Origin: an uncultured Pedobacter sp. | Lineage (GTDB): Bacteria > Bacteroidota > Bacteroidia > Sphingobacteriales > Sphingobacteriaceae | Length of the DNA stretch: 36,833 bases | Reading direction: 5' to 3' | Assembly (NCBI GenBank): GCA_946478755.1 | Contig: CAMLDJ010000024.1 | Location: forward strand, 1 to 36,833 | In this document: positions 8,940 through 16,241 of the stretch, piece by piece | How positions within the stretch are numbered: the stretch's first letter is position 1 | How the letters are laid out: every line of letters begins with the position of its first letter | Translations under genes and position numbers: made by a program | Notes under the pieces: model-generated | Seen by the model: only the letters and a program-made list of their open reading frames with translations | What the model was told of the DNA's origin: nothing | The model's database searches: none

Positions 8940-9577
8940 AAATTCTTTATCATTTTAACCACATACGATAAACTATCTTTTTTAGGGGCATCAGCCAACC
9001 ATGATGCCATTTGCGCAATATCCATCACTTTCAGCCGATCCTCATCCATCCTCAAATTGTCTAACAGATAATTTTCAGCAGCTCTTACACTTCTTAGGAC
9101 AATTCCCTGAGTAGTTACAATTTTATCAAACAATGATTTTTCAGGTGAAGCCATCATTGCAAATTGCTCATCGGTTAGCTTAACCTGTTGCATCCCAAAA
9201 GTGTAATAAGGAAGCTCTAAGTGTATATAAGAGAACAAACCCATCGGGGTTGAAAAACTGCGTGAATACTTAGTTGTAACAGAAGTAATTTCATAAACCC
9301 TTTCTGGGATTAAGCCGTGATGAGATAATGCTGTATCCAAAGAAACATAGCTTGGACCAAGCAAATGATTTGCCACCAAAAACGGTTCTGGTCTAGGCTC
9401 ATTAGCTAATTGTGGCCCAACAGTATACATACCACGTTTTAGAGCCAATAGAACCCCATCTTTCAGCAAAGCATGGATTTTATCGTTGGGTCTTTTATAA
9501 TCCCGCAACAATGCCATCAGTACTTGGTGGGTAATCGGTTGTGCTGCATAACTACGAATAGACTGAATGAGATTCAT
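8936..9577 (-). CDS. AbiEi-type antitoxin and transcriptional regulator
   Basis: This is the antitoxin of the AbiE pair, 213 residues from the ATG at 9577; a TTG at 9583 would add two residues. The N-terminus looks like a winged helix (THQVLMALL, IHALLKDGVLLALKRGMYTVG), as in AbiEi proteins that bind inverted repeats and repress their own operon. The C-terminal half (about 80-213) carries SLFDKIVTT and is the part expected to neutralise the toxin. A long inverted repeat at 9584-9642 lies directly upstream and is the obvious operator. A TAnnTTTG box (TACATTTG) ends only three bases before the ATG, so the transcript may have almost no leader. Confidence 0.87.
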   Translation of the reverse strand: MNLIQSIRSYAAQPITHQVLMALLRDYKRPNDKIHALLKDGVLLALKRGMYTVGPQLANEPRPEPFLVANHLLGPSYVSLDTALSHHGLIPERVYEITSVTTKYSRSFSTPMGLFSYIHLELPYYTFGMQQVKLTDEQFAMMASPEKSLFDKIVTTQGIVLRSVRAAENYLLDNLRMDEDRLKVMDIAQMASWLADAPKKDSLSYVVKMIKNL

Positions 9578-9583
9578 ACACAA

Positions 9584-9642
9584 ATGTATAAATATTAATA
9601 GAAAATCGAAAATAAACCGATTATCTATTAATATTTATACAT
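9584..9642. promoter_or_regulatory. Inverted-repeat operator of the AbiE operon
   Basis: The arms 9584-9602 and 9624-9642 are perfect 19-bp inverted copies. Pairing continues inward to 9608 and 9618 with one mismatch, leaving a 9-bp centre. It lies immediately before the antitoxin start. AbiEi antitoxins are known to autoregulate by binding inverted repeats at this place, so an operator role is strongly suggested. Confidence 0.85.
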
Positions 9643-9665
9643 AACAATATCATAGTATAAAACCA

Positions 9666-9697
9666 AAAAAGCTGCAGATTTTAGTCTGCAGCTTTTT
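9666..9697. terminator. Terminator downstream of tRNA-Arg
   Basis: AAAAAGCTGCAGA and its exact complement TCTGCAGCTTTTT flank a 6-nt loop. On the minus strand it follows the tRNA by about 50 bases and ends in a run of T, so it terminates the tRNA transcript before the AbiE promoter. The symmetry would allow bidirectional use. Confidence 0.85.
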
Positions 9698-9749
9698 GAT
9701 TACCTTTCTGAAAAGAATTAACACTATACTAACACAGGGTTAAAATATG

Positions 9750-9823
9750 TACCCCGGAAGGGACTCGAACCCCTGACCCTCGGTTTAGAAAACCGACGCT
9801 CTATCCAGCTGAGCTACCGAGGC
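9750..9823 (-). tRNA. tRNA-Arg (anticodon TCT)
   Basis: A 74-nt cloverleaf can be read on the minus strand: acceptor GCCTCGG with CCGGGGT (two G-U pairs), D-arm GCTC/GAGC, anticodon stem TCGGT/ACCGA with loop TTTCTAA, and a T-arm AGGGG-TTCGAGT-CCCTT. The anticodon TCT reads AGA. CCA is not encoded. The discriminator base is A. Confidence 0.95.
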
Positions 9824-9842
9824 ATTTCCCTGTAAGGAGCGG

Positions 9843-9874
9843 CAAAGATAGAGCTTAGGAAGTAAACACGCAAA
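9843..9874 (-). promoter_or_regulatory. Bacteroidota-type promoter of tRNA-Arg
   Basis: On the minus strand TTTG (9874-9871) is followed after 20 bases by TATCTTTG (9850-9843). This matches the -33 TTTG and -7 TAnnTTTG consensus of Bacteroidota vegetative promoters with the expected spacing. The tRNA 5' end lies 20 bases downstream. Confidence 0.8.
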
Positions 9875-9910
9875 TCTATTTGTAAGTTTTCTCGCAATAA
9901 ACGCACAAAA

Positions 9911-11281
9911 TCAGATCGCTATTTTTCTTTGCGGAAACATCTGAACATGGTTAAGGATCAGATTTAAAATATAATCATCAGAGGGATAAGGCTGTAACAC
10001 CGACTTCAGCATTTCCCTGCCTTCAACGTCAGTATGCTGCGAAATATAACCCATTCCATAAAACTTACCCTGTTCAACCAAAAGACAGCTCTGTTCATCC
10101 TCAGTTCTGCCCTCACCCAGCACTGCAAAGGTTGGCAATATAGATTTCAAATAGTCGATAGCATACTTCACCCTCACATTATAAGCTGCCGCTGATTCCT
10201 TACCAACGCAGGCACCGCTGCATTTCCCTTCATCATGACCGGTACAGGCAGTCCGATTCTTCTGAATAAAACACAATTTCTCACAAAGTAAATGTTCCCT
10301 GATCAACACCCTCAGTAAATCATAACCTTCGAGAATGGTATTAAAGCTATATAGTGCAGAGGCCTGTTTTTTATACTTATCTATCCCAAGGCGCATATAA
10401 CCCTTTTGGTCTTCAAAGACATAAAGGCCATACTTCTGTTCATATCGCTTTAAAGCACGATTATTCTCAGGCCATAAGCGTTTAATCTCCGTGGCCTCCA
10501 GAATAAAAGCCATCAACTCTGTACCACACACCTCAAAATCCACAGCATGAATATGCTTAAGAAAATCCTGACGCTGTTTGCCGGAGTTGGTCCCGCTGAA
10601 ATGAGAGCAAACCCGTTTATACAGATTTTTAGCCTTACCAACATAGATCACATCTCCTTTGTGGTCTTTAAAATAATACACCCCCGGAACCCGTGGAAGC
10701 CTGTCTATCTCCGATTTAGAAAGATTAGGCGGCAATACCTGTTCCTTAGAAGCACGACTTAATGCCTGAGCAATTGCCCCTTCCGTGTCCGTCTCTAACA
10801 ATAAGGTCAACAGTACCGCAGTGGCTGCCGCATCCCCTCCTGCCCTATGTCGGTTATGGATTGATATATTTAAAGCCGTACATAATTTCCCTAAGCTATA
10901 GGAGCTATGCCCCGGCAACAGCTTACGGCTTAGTCTTACCGTACAGATTTTTTTACATTGCAGCTCATATCCCCACAAACTCAGGTGATGCTTGATGAAG
11001 GAAAAGTCAAAGTTGACATTATGGGCAACAAATATCTTATCCTGCAGAAAAGCATAAATATCAGCCGCTACGTCCTTAAACAAGGGGGCAGACTGAACCA
11101 TATCATTGCTAATGCCCGTAAGTGCTTCAATATAGGCAGGAATTTCCTGGTCAGGATTAATCAGCGTTTCAAAACGCTCTACCACCTGCTGTCCATCATG
11201 TACCAGAATAGAGATCTCTGTAATTCCATTCCCTGAGGCAAAGCCTCCGGTGGTCTCAATATCTACAACAGCATATAACAT
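9911..11281 (-). CDS. DEDDh exonuclease fused to a GIY-YIG (Cho/UvrC-like) nuclease
   Basis: This 456-residue protein joins two nuclease modules. Residues about 3-165 are a DnaQ-like 3'-5' exonuclease with VVDIETTGG (first two acids), HNVNFDFSF and HRAGGDAAATA (the H-x(4)-D). Residues about 190-270 are a GIY-YIG domain: GVYYFKDHKGDVIYVGKAKNLYKR, as in UvrC and Cho, which cut damaged DNA. The C-terminal part has a Cys-rich segment (CEKLCFIQ, GKCSGACVG) resembling the UvrC Cys region. The fusion is known in bacteria and is thought to serve DNA repair. The start is the ATG at 11281; a GTG at 11311 is possible but adds residues before the exonuclease core. It appears monocistronic. Confidence 0.9.
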   Translation of the reverse strand: MLYAVVDIETTGGFASGNGITEISILVHDGQQVVERFETLINPDQEIPAYIEALTGISNDMVQSAPLFKDVAADIYAFLQDKIFVAHNVNFDFSFIKHHLSLWGYELQCKKICTVRLSRKLLPGHSSYSLGKLCTALNISIHNRHRAGGDAAATAVLLTLLLETDTEGAIAQALSRASKEQVLPPNLSKSEIDRLPRVPGVYYFKDHKGDVIYVGKAKNLYKRVCSHFSGTNSGKQRQDFLKHIHAVDFEVCGTELMAFILEATEIKRLWPENNRALKRYEQKYGLYVFEDQKGYMRLGIDKYKKQASALYSFNTILEGYDLLRVLIREHLLCEKLCFIQKNRTACTGHDEGKCSGACVGKESAAAYNVRVKYAIDYLKSILPTFAVLGEGRTEDEQSCLLVEQGKFYGMGYISQHTDVEGREMLKSVLQPYPSDDYILNLILNHVQMFPQRKIAI

Positions 11282-11387
11282 CAGCCCTGGTTTTACATGG
11301 TTTAATCGCACAAATATGCTAAATATTTTAGTATAAAAAATCTTTTATTAGATTCAATTACTAAATTTTGCTGTTAGGTGACTAAGC

Positions 11388-11789
11388 TTAATCGGTTTCT
11401 ATTCTTATGGGGTTACTTAGTATCTTATGTATCGGACACTTGTCTGCGATTACATATAACCTTTCACGCTGCTCTGCTGTCAGATCCCCGGAAAATTCAA
11501 TCTTTCTTTTGATTCTGGTCTCCTTACTGATCTCCTCCTCCTTGCAAATGGCCAGCTCTACTTTAATATGATCCAGGTTAAAGTTCTTTCTGTCCGCATA
11601 CATCCGTACTGTAATTGCCGTACAGCTGCCTAAACTGGCTAACAGCAACGCTGCAGGTGACATCCCCTCGTCAGTGCCGCCGACGTGTTCCGGTTCATCC
11701 GAATAAATAAAATGTCCTCCGGAGTATACTTTAGTCTTATAATGCGCGCTATCCAGTTCTGTAACTACGGTAATCTGATGGTCTGCCAT
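11388..11789 (-). CDS. OsmC family protein
   Basis: This 133-residue protein belongs to the OsmC/Ohr family, which reduces organic hydroperoxides with two cysteines. The first lies in LLASLGSCTAITVRMY and the second in ADKCPIHKIL, both at the expected places. The ATG at 11789 gives MADHQITVV, a normal family start; an in-frame TTG at 11810 is unlikely. Family members of this length often act in osmotic or peroxide stress. It stands alone between the exonuclease and a DUF6496 gene on the same strand. Confidence 0.92.
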   Translation of the reverse strand: MADHQITVVTELDSAHYKTKVYSGGHFIYSDEPEHVGGTDEGMSPAALLLASLGSCTAITVRMYADRKNFNLDHIKVELAICKEEEISKETRIKRKIEFSGDLTAEQRERLYVIADKCPIHKILSNPIRIETD

Positions 11790-11889
11790 AAAATATAAAT
11801 TGTCCCCCAATTTACAATTAAATCAGATACCATTTCGTAAGCAACCAATTTCGATGATCGCATCCGCCAGCACAGCACTCCGTTTGAGA

Positions 11890-12066
11890 TCAGGATTTCT
11901 TCTTCGGCACTTTTGCGCCAGCTTTCCTTGCTTCTGAAAGTCCGATCGCTACCGCCTGTTTTTTAGAGGTTACCTTTTTGCCGCTCCCCGATTTAAGTTT
12001 CCCTTCTTTCATTTCATGCATCGTATCTTCTACCTTTTCTGATGCTTTTTTCGAATACTTAGCCAT
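11890..12066 (-). CDS. DUF6496-type small basic protein
   Basis: This 58-residue protein reads MAKYSKKASEKVEDTM at its start and KKQAVAIGLSEARKAGAKV near its end. It is Lys-rich and matches what I recall of the DUF6496 family, common small basic proteins in Bacteroidota and Proteobacteria with no known function. The high charge suggests nucleic-acid or nucleoid binding, which is inference. Start is the only ATG at the N-terminus; the frame ends in TGA at 11890. It is too short for usual ORF cut-offs. Confidence 0.8.
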   Translation of the reverse strand: MAKYSKKASEKVEDTMHEMKEGKLKSGSGKKVTSKKQAVAIGLSEARKAGAKVPKKKS

Positions 12067-12254
12067 AATTTAAATTTAAGTGCTACTACAACATACTTAA
12101 TCACCTTAACAAAGGGCATTTTAAATGGTTTGTCACAAAACCGGGTACAGGAGGAAAAGTTAGAACCTATTGCCTTTTCATATGTTATTCTACTCAGTAT
12201 CGGAAAGGAAATAACATCAATACACAGGAACATCAACTCAGCTAACAAATCAGT

Positions 12255-12662
12255 ATGGAAGGTCAGATTCACTGGATTTTTATTCTTGCACTACCCGTAG
12301 CCTCCATTGCATGGACGGTAACTAAGGAAGAGGTATTTAAGGAACCGAGAGCCTATTGTGTAGCCAGATCAAAAAGCAGTCAGCAGCTGTTTATCTCAAA
12401 ATTCTTTTATATGCTTACCTGCGAATATTGCTTTAGTCATTATGTAACTATTCTACTATTAGTCATCACTCAATTCACCGTTCTATATCATGACTGGCGT
12501 GGTTATTTAATAGCAGGTTTTGCCATTGTATGGATTGCCAATGTCTACATGAGCCTGTACAACATTATCCGTATTGATCTCAAAAAAGAAAAGATCATCA
12601 CTCAACAGGAAGAAGAAAAGGTAAAAAACCAGGAACCATTGGTCATTAAGGAGATAAAATAG
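12255..12662 (+). CDS. Small membrane protein with CxxC, possibly DUF1360-like
   Basis: This 135-residue protein has membrane helices at about 5-22, 60-80 and 84-106 and a charged C-terminal tail. The segment LTCEYCFSHYVTILL recalls the DUF1360 family, where a CxxC sits just before a helix; I give this only as a resemblance. The tail (KKEKIITQQEEEK) is likely cytoplasmic. The KTSC gene starts two bases after the stop codon, so the two are probably co-transcribed. Confidence 0.65.
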   Translation: MEGQIHWIFILALPVASIAWTVTKEEVFKEPRAYCVARSKSSQQLFISKFFYMLTCEYCFSHYVTILLLVITQFTVLYHDWRGYLIAGFAIVWIANVYMSLYNIIRIDLKKEKIITQQEEEKVKNQEPLVIKEIK

Positions 12663-12664
12663 TC

Positions 12665-12862
12665 ATGCCCTCAAGTGTCATCAATCATTTTAGTTACGAG
12701 CCTGATGTTATGACGTTAAATATAACCTTTACATCGGGGATCAGCTACAAGTATCTGAAGGTACCCCAGGACGTCTATAATATGCTTAAAGCTGCTGGTT
12801 CGAAAGGAAGGTATTTTAATTATTTTATAAAAGGGAAGTTCAAATATAAAAAGTTAAGGTAA
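12665..12862 (+). CDS. KTSC domain protein
   Basis: This 65-residue protein is a single KTSC domain, named after a lysine tRNA synthetase C-terminal-like fold. The family pattern is visible: ISYKYLKVPQDVYNMLKAA followed by SKGRYFNYFIKGKFKYKKL. Such stand-alone domains are common in bacteria and phages and their role is unknown. The gene follows the membrane protein after two bases and is followed by a convergent terminator at 12896-12924. Confidence 0.88.
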   Translation: MPSSVINHFSYEPDVMTLNITFTSGISYKYLKVPQDVYNMLKAAGSKGRYFNYFIKGKFKYKKLR

Positions 12863-12895
12863 CCTAAGGTAACCGGACCGAAATCAGATTTAACA

Positions 12896-12924
12896 ATAAA
12901 GGCCGAAAATCTCCGGCCCTTTAT
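12896..12924. terminator. Convergent bidirectional terminator
   Basis: ATAAAGGCCG pairs with CGGCC-C-TTTAT (one bulged C) around an 8-nt loop. It sits between the stop codons of the KTSC gene (+) and the secreted basic protein gene (-), ending four bases from the latter. Confidence 0.8.
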
Positions 12925-12927
12925 ACG

Positions 12928-13491
12928 CTATTCAGCTTCATTTTTTATATAAGTCTTATTTCCGTTTTTATTGATGTAATATTTTCCTCCACGCGGACCA
13001 GTTAAAATAACTTCTCCATTAGGGCCTTTCATACTTCTGTCGATGGTAGGCTTATATTCTTTTGCATTAGTTACTGTCGTTGTCGTTTGCTTTCTAACCG
13101 CAGCAGCCTTCTTTTTAACGGCTTTTGCCGGTGCTACAGCTTCCTCTTTATTTGTAGAATAGCGTTTATCCGGTGTACCATCTTTTTTCAGGGCTGGTGT
13201 TGTTGCTGCACCTTTAACTGCCGTTTTCTTTGTAGTCGTTTTAACTTGCTTCGCAGCGTCCTTGCTAGTGGAATAGCGCTTATCAGGCGTACCATCCTGT
13301 TTAAGTTTTACCGCAGCTGCAGCTCGCTTGTCTTCAGTTTTTTTTGCTGCAGCCGTAGCCTTAGCTGCTTCTTTTTTAGCATCGGCCTTAGCCTTAGCTG
13401 TTTCTTTTTTAGCTGTCGACGCCGGTGTCTGTGCCATGCTTAAGTTGATGCACAAAGCCAGAATAGCGATCAGCGATAATAAATTTTTCAT
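12928..13491 (-). CDS. Secreted Lys/Ala-rich protein with PBCV-type basic adaptor motif
   Basis: This 187-residue protein begins with a clear signal peptide (hydrophobic LLSLIAILALCINL, cleavage after MAQ). Residues about 23-60 are an Ala/Lys-rich stretch like those of histone H1. A block DGTPDKRYST occurs twice, 38 residues (114 bp) apart. The C-terminus, EVILTGPRGGKYYINKNGNKTYIK, resembles the PBCV-specific basic adaptor domain, known from chlorovirus proteins and from many Bacteroidota. The protein is thus a strongly basic exported protein; its partner (DNA, polysaccharide or peptidoglycan) is unknown. It is followed by a shared terminator and stands alone. Confidence 0.8.
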   Translation of the reverse strand: MKNLLSLIAILALCINLSMAQTPASTAKKETAKAKADAKKEAAKATAAAKKTEDKRAAAAVKLKQDGTPDKRYSTSKDAAKQVKTTTKKTAVKGAATTPALKKDGTPDKRYSTNKEEAVAPAKAVKKKAAAVRKQTTTTVTNAKEYKPTIDRSMKGPNGEVILTGPRGGKYYINKNGNKTYIKNEAE

Positions 13492-13611
13492 AGTGTTTAA
13501 ATATCAGGTTTTCAATAATAAACTCATTACCACATCAGATAGGTAATCCTATACAATTTAAGGTATTCTAATGAGTTTATAAAAAATATTTAAACAAATG
13601 CAGATACGCGC

Positions 13612-13845
13612 TTACATCCTAAATCTTAGCGAAACAGACCTTCCCAGTGCCTGCGCAAGATCCGGCTCAATTTTAAACTCCCCTTCCTGCTGTATCCAGA
13701 CACTTTTGTCGTCCCTAATCAAAATAATCTCCCGCCCGTCAAAAACGACGCGCAGCTCGGTTGTCGCTTTATTGATCGTCGAACCATTTAGTATTTCATA
13801 AACGTAGTCTGTATCCCTGTAGGTAATTCGCATTGGCAGCCCCAT
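13612..13845 (-). CDS. Small protein downstream of dinB, unknown function
   Basis: This 77-residue protein starts at the ATG at 13845 (MGLPMRITYRDTDYVYEI). A longer frame to 13932 exists but its first 29 codons overlap the end of dinB out of phase and look like noise. The protein appears to be all beta (WIQQEGEFKI, LRVVFDGREIILIRDD) and ends in SLRFRM. I recognise no family. It lies 49 bases after dinB on the same strand and may be expressed with it. Confidence 0.6.
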   Translation of the reverse strand: MGLPMRITYRDTDYVYEILNGSTINKATTELRVVFDGREIILIRDDKSVWIQQEGEFKIEPDLAQALGRSVSLRFRM

Positions 13846-13894
13846 AATCTTATCTCTCTTGGCCACAAAGGTAAATTTAAAAAACAATAAATGA

Positions 13895-14995
13895 TCAGGG
13901 AAACAATCTTGGTTGATAAATATCTGTTTCATTTCCCATTAAATTTTGGAAATTCGAGACAGACACCCCCAGTAACCTGACACTTCTTTCCGTAAAATCG
14001 ATGCCTGCAAGCAGCGTTTTGGCCACATCAACGATCCGTTCCAGCGTAGGGAACCCTTCCGCAAAAGACTTACTCCTGGTGATTTGCTTAAAATCACTAA
14101 ACTTAACTTTCAAGGTGACGGTCCGCCCGATTAAATGATATTGCTGCATTCTGTTAAACACGGTTTGGGCAATCTTTTCAATTTCAGCATGCATTTCTTC
14201 CGGTTGAGTAAGGTCGTAAGAAAAGGTGTCTTCGGCGCCGATCGATTTGGTTTCCTGGTTGGCTATAACCGGCCTGTTGTCTATCCCTCTGACGATCTTA
14301 TAAAAGAACCGCCCGCTCTTTCCAAATAGGTTAGCCAGCTCGGTTTCCGACAACTTTTTCAGATCCGATCCAAAATGCAATCCCCGCACTTTCATTTTTG
14401 CAGCGGTAACTTTACCAACCCCATGAAATTTCTCTACAGGTAGCTGTTCAATAAATTTTTCAACTTTAGATGGCCCGATAAACGTCAGCCCGTCCGGCTT
14501 ATTCATCCCGGAGGCTATTTTAGCCACAAATTTGTTTACCGAGACACCGGCAGAGGCTGTTAGCCTCAATTCAACCTTGATTGCTTGTTTAATTTCCCTT
14601 GCAATGTCAATAGCAGATCCAACCCCTAATTTATCGTTGGTCACATCCAGGTAGGCCTCATCTAAAGAAAGTGGCTCAATTAAATCGGTATAACGCTGAA
14701 AGATGGCCCGGATCTGTCTGGAGACCTCCTTATAAACTGCAAATCTTGGAAACAAAAAAATAAGATGAGGACATAATTTCAAAGCTTGTTTAGAGGGCAT
14801 GGCAGAACGGACACCGTATTTCCTGGCCTCGTAGCTAGCCGTTGCTACAACTCCTCCACGGCCTTCCGGAGAACCACCCACAGCAATAGCTTTGCCCAGC
14901 AGATCGGGATGATCTCTTTGCTCTACTGAAGCATAAAATGCATCCATGTCGATATGGATTATTTTACGATACGGTGCTTTGTCGATGCTATCCAT
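13895..14995 (-). CDS. dinB: DNA polymerase IV (Y-family)
   Basis: This 366-residue error-prone translesion polymerase has the Y-family catalytic motifs HIDMDAFYASVEQ (first Asp) and SLDEAYLDVT (Asp-Glu pair). Helix-hairpin-helix elements follow (FHGVGKVTAAKM), then the little-finger domain (about 240-350). The C-terminus, YQPRLFP, fits the QxxLF sliding-clamp-binding motif, so the protein is complete. The ATG at 14995 is only about eight bases from a 15-bp perfect hairpin (15003-15039) that terminates the upstream histone-like gene, so expression may depend on readthrough of this structure. Confidence 0.97.
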   Translation of the reverse strand: MDSIDKAPYRKIIHIDMDAFYASVEQRDHPDLLGKAIAVGGSPEGRGGVVATASYEARKYGVRSAMPSKQALKLCPHLIFLFPRFAVYKEVSRQIRAIFQRYTDLIEPLSLDEAYLDVTNDKLGVGSAIDIAREIKQAIKVELRLTASAGVSVNKFVAKIASGMNKPDGLTFIGPSKVEKFIEQLPVEKFHGVGKVTAAKMKVRGLHFGSDLKKLSETELANLFGKSGRFFYKIVRGIDNRPVIANQETKSIGAEDTFSYDLTQPEEMHAEIEKIAQTVFNRMQQYHLIGRTVTLKVKFSDFKQITRSKSFAEGFPTLERIVDVAKTLLAGIDFTERSVRLLGVSVSNFQNLMGNETDIYQPRLFP

Positions 14996-15002
14996 AGCTA
15001 AA

Positions 15003-15039
15003 ATAAGAAAGGCCCCGTTAATATCGGGGCCTTTCTTAT
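15003..15039. terminator. 15-bp perfect hairpin between histone-like gene and dinB
   Basis: ATAAGAAAGGCCCCG (15003-15017) pairs perfectly with 15025-15039 around a 7-nt loop. On the minus strand it begins 16 bases after the histone-like stop codon and ends in TTTCTTATTTT. It is a good intrinsic terminator and also forms the immediate leader of dinB. Confidence 0.88.
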
Positions 15040-15054
15040 CATAATCAAAGAATA

Positions 15055-15231
15055 TTACTTTGTATTCTTTTTCTCAGTCACTTCAGCACGGATTTCCTGA
15101 GCAAGGCCTTTCAAATCCTGCATTGCTTTACGTACTCTTGTACCAGCGGCGCCGTTACCTGAATTATAAAATTTGTCCGCATCAGCCTCAACGCCAGCGA
15201 TTAGTTCTTTCAGTTTTGAAAATTTTTCCAT
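15055..15231 (-). CDS. Histone H1-like (Hc1-type) protein
   Basis: This 58-residue protein reads MEKFSKLKELIAGVEADADKF at its start and GAAGTRVRKAMQDLKGLAQEI later. It matches the small Hc1-like histone family (PF07432) found throughout Bacteroidota. Such proteins are abundant and thought to bind and organise DNA. The predicted fold is two helices; the C-terminus is Lys-rich (EKKNTK). It stands alone, followed by a strong hairpin terminator. The upstream region to the sigma gene is AT-rich. Confidence 0.9.
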   Translation of the reverse strand: MEKFSKLKELIAGVEADADKFYNSGNGAAGTRVRKAMQDLKGLAQEIRAEVTEKKNTK

Positions 15232-15368
15232 GTTTTTCTTTCGTTTAAGATTTTAAAATATATGATATAACGCTCTAAAGTTAATAATTATTGGATTTTC
15301 ACCAAATGAATTTTTATGATTTGAAGGTTTTTATTCGTCAATAAAGTGTTTTAAAAATATTTATACAC

Positions 15369-16241
15369 TTATTTATGATCTCTTTTAAAATAGTTGGAAT
15401 GCGAATTGTTAAATTTTAAGGCAAGCGTTTTGCGGGCTTTATCTTTCAACTGTCTGATCCGCTCCCTGCCTAAATTAAGAATCGGCTCCATGTCTTCCAG
15501 GCTAGTTGGTGCATATCCGTTAATTCCATAAAACAGCATGATAATTTTTCGTTCTCTCTTCGGTAGCAGATTTAATGCCCTTATGATATCCCCAGATAAT
15601 GATGTGGTGTTCGTGAGATGATCGCTTCCGGGAACATTGGTATCACTAAGCGTATCCATTAAAGTGACGCCAGAGAACTCATTGACGACACTATCTAAGG
15701 AATATGGTAATAGGGAGCGATCCAGGCAATAAGCAATCTTATCTTCCGGAATTGCAGTATGCTCAGCCAACTCTCCGAATGTCGGCATTCTTTCCAGCTT
15801 TTGCTCCAATGTCATCACCGCGCGGTTAATTATGTTTAGGTAAACGACCTGATTACACGGTAAGCGCACCAGACGTTTCTGGTCAGCTATGGCCAGTAAA
15901 ATAGCCTGCCGGATCCACCAGACTGCAAAAGAAATAAACCTGAATCCCCTGGTAGGATCAAAATGCCTTGCTGCTTTGATCAGGCCAAAATTCCCCTCGC
16001 TAATTAGATCTCCCAGTTTCAGTCCACTCTCCTGGTACTTCTTAGCAACCGAAACGACAAATCTCAAGTTACGCCTGATCAGCTCCTGCACAGCGGCCTC
16101 GTCCCCATTCCGTATTTTAGTGGTTAAGCTTACTTCCTCCTCGATGCTAAGCAGCGCAATTTTTCCGATGTCGTTTAAATAGCGCTCTATTGATTCCGAA
16201 TCTCTGCGGGTAATAGCGTTCGATACTTTAAATTGTTTCAT
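15369..16241 (-). CDS. RpoD-like sigma-70 factor (divergent group 2 paralogue)
   Basis: This 290-residue sigma factor has the layout of the short Bacteroidota RpoD: region 1.2 (SIERYLNDIGKIALL), region 2 (RNLRFVVSVAKKYQ, GDLISEGNFGLIKAA, FISFAVWWIRQAIL), region 3 (PTFGELAEHTAIPEDKI) and region 4 (LPKRERKIIMLFYGI, GRERIRQLKDKARKTL). Compared with the usual housekeeping protein, the region 3/4 linker and region 4.2 (APTSLEDMEPILNLGRERIRQ) are clearly altered. The -10 recognition segment in region 2.4 (FAVWWIRQAIL) is mostly kept. I therefore read it as an accessory factor, with the primary rpoD elsewhere. It is monocistronic and divergent from an Lrp gene. Confidence 0.88.
   Translation of the reverse strand: MKQFKVSNAITRRDSESIERYLNDIGKIALLSIEEEVSLTTKIRNGDEAAVQELIRRNLRFVVSVAKKYQESGLKLGDLISEGNFGLIKAARHFDPTRGFRFISFAVWWIRQAILLAIADQKRLVRLPCNQVVYLNIINRAVMTLEQKLERMPTFGELAEHTAIPEDKIAYCLDRSLLPYSLDSVVNEFSGVTLMDTLSDTNVPGSDHLTNTTSLSGDIIRALNLLPKRERKIIMLFYGINGYAPTSLEDMEPILNLGRERIRQLKDKARKTLALKFNNSHSNYFKRDHK

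Noticed and set aside
9750..9823. tRNA-Arg as an integration site with a duplicated 3' end
   Set aside because: I looked for a second copy of the tRNA 3' end on the AbiE side and found only a short CGAGTCCC match near 7470 in the wrong orientation; no integrase is visible.
12030..12272. An 80-codon minus-strand frame
   Set aside because: It overlaps the better DUF6496 gene in another frame and the start of the + membrane-protein gene, and has no family features.
13612..13932. 106-codon version of the small protein after dinB
   Set aside because: The extra N-terminus overlaps the dinB end in another phase; the ATG at 13845 gives a clean start.
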